The notes under the pieces are model-generated. The model made no database searches. It worked only from the letters and a program-made list of their open reading frames with translations, and was not told the origin of the DNA. A stretch of DNA of 64,000 nt, from assembly GCA_050248155.1 (NCBI GenBank), contig JBFWSW010000001.1:124001-188000 (forward strand), read 5' to 3'. Numbering within the stretch: position 1 is the stretch's first letter; every line of letters starts with the position of its first letter. The position numbers and the translations under genes are program-made. The stretch is from VFMC01 sp050248155 (GTDB taxonomy: Bacteria > Actinomycetota > Acidimicrobiia > Acidimicrobiales > Ilumatobacteraceae). Shown in pieces: positions 63,024-64,000 of the stretch.

Positions 63024-64000
63024 CTCGGCCACCAGTGGGGCCGCCGCCGATGCCATCGGCCGGACGTCCGACGCTGCCTGCGTGGGGTCACGTGCTGGCC
63101 ATGAGCGACGAGGTGGGGATCTTCGAGCACGCCGAGATGAGCATCCCTCGCCGTGACGAGGGATACTGCACCGACGACGTGGCCCGCTTGCTGATCGCCA
63201 TCGTTCGCGAGCCGGATGCGGGACGCGAGCTCGTCGAGCTGGAGAGGTCGTGCTTCCGGTTCCTCGTCGATGCTCAGGGCGTGACGGGGCGTGTTCGCAA
63301 TCGACGCCGAGCCGACGGTCGCTGGCGCGGTCGCCGCGGTGTCGACGACTGCTGGGGCCGAAGCGTGTGGGCGTTCGGCTCCACTGCTCACCTGGCGACG
63401 GAGCAGTCGATGCGGGACAGTGCGGTCTCGTACTTCCGGCGCGCCGTCGGGCAGCGGTCCCCGCATCGCCGGTCGATGGCGTTCGCCGCGGTCGGGGCGG
63501 CCGAACTGCTCGCCGTCGTGCCGCGGCACGCGGCGGCGCGACAGATCCTTGCCGACGCCGTCGTCACGATCGGCCCGATCCCGGATGACCCGCAGTGGCC
63601 ATGGCCGGAAGAGCGGCTCACCTACGCCAACGCGGCGATCGCCGAGGCGTTGATCGTGGCCGGTCACCTGTTGCAGCGGGACGACACTCTTGCCGCCGGG
63701 TTGACTGCCCTGCGGTGGCTGCTCGACCGACAGACCGTCGACGGCCACCTGTCACCGGTGCCGGTCGCCGGTGCGGGTCCGGCCGATCGGGCGCCTCGCT
63801 TCGATCAGCAACCGATCGAGGTTGCGGCGCTGGCCGACGCGTGCGCGCGGGCGCACGCGGTGACGGGCGACTCCGAATGGCGACACGGGCTGAACCTCGC
63901 CATCGACTGGTTCGGCGGCGCCAACGACCTGGGTGTGTCGATGTGCGATCCGGTCACCGGAGGCGGCTTCGACGGGCTCACGCCCACCGGCCCGAACCTC
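63020..64000 (+). CDS. Glycosyltransferase-associated alpha-helical (toroid) protein, 3' end missing
   Basis: First 327 residues; the frame is open to the window end. The pattern IPRRDEGYCTDDVARLLIAI, then GVDDCWGRSVWAFG, LTYANAAIAEALI and GLTALRWLLDRQT is that of alpha/alpha-toroid proteins that accompany GT4 genes and, in other bacteria, mannoside phosphorylases (GH130). It may trim or bind a surface glycan. The ATG at 63020 overlaps the glycosyltransferase stop, so the two are coupled. What follows outside the window would help decide. Confidence 0.75.
   Translation, partial: MTRPPVGPPPMPSAGRPTLPAWGHVLAMSDEVGIFEHAEMSIPRRDEGYCTDDVARLLIAIVREPDAGRELVELERSCFRFLVDAQGVTGRVRNRRRADGRWRGRRGVDDCWGRSVWAFGSTAHLATEQSMRDSAVSYFRRAVGQRSPHRRSMAFAAVGAAELLAVVPRHAAARQILADAVVTIGPIPDDPQWPWPEERLTYANAAIAEALIVAGHLLQRDDTLAAGLTALRWLLDRQTVDGHLSPVPVAGAGPADRAPRFDQQPIEVAALADACARAHAVTGDSEWRHGLNLAIDWFGGANDLGVSMCDPVTGGGFDGLTPTGPNL

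Overview
The window is about 64 kb of high-GC chromosome. Genes are tightly packed, many joined by 4-base ATGA or GTGA stop/start overlaps. Gene content points to an actinobacterium: the pgsA-gcvH-garA-MerR-DUF151-MerR order matches the Mycobacterium Rv1822-Rv1832 neighbourhood, and the tRNA-Pro has an encoded CCA. Protein style resembles Acidimicrobiia such as Ilumatobacter; that is inference from recognition, not a search. I see no insertion sequence, prophage, CRISPR array or rRNA. One tRNA is present.

Layout. 0-7 kb: the end of an acyl-CoA dehydrogenase, small enzymes, ispH, a PDZ/radical-SAM DUF512 protein and der. 7-15 kb: tRNA-Pro(GGG), three secreted proteins sharing one actinobacterial repeat domain, and two ArsR-SRPBCC cassettes with palindromic operators. 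15-18.4 kb: a membrane-lipid operon of two PAP2 phosphatases, a YihY/BrkB protein and a diacylglycerol-kinase-like enzyme. 18.5-23.6 kb: a three-gene pilin operon whose middle protein joins a type IV prepilin N-terminus to a von Willebrand A domain and seven tandem repeats. 23.6-28.7 kb: YedK/HMCES-like protein, HIT protein, SDR, pgsA and a nucleotidyltransferase fused to a degenerate phosphomannomutase.

28.8-56.2 kb is the main metabolic region. It holds gcvH, garA, two MerR regulators, DUF151, gcvT, and gcvP behind a tandem glycine riboswitch. Then come a GntR regulator, three dimethylglycine/sarcosine-dehydrogenase-like flavoproteins, both ETF subunits and a methylene-THF reductase. A complete corrinoid methyltransfer operon follows: non-pyrrolysine MttB-like methyltransferase, RACo-like reactivase, methyl-THF methyltransferase, Virulence_fact and DUF1638 proteins, corrinoid protein, and a choline-kinase-like protein nearby. 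Read together, these could strip all methyl groups from a quaternary amine such as glycine betaine, pass them to folate, send electrons to ETF and finally split the glycine. The substrate is inferred.

56.3-59.8 kb encodes a 2-oxoacid dehydrogenase complex (E1 alpha, E1 beta, E2; no E3). 59.8-60.45 kb is a set of three tiny overlapping genes, one a 53-residue zinc ribbon. The window ends in a divergent glycosyltransferase locus whose last gene runs off the edge.
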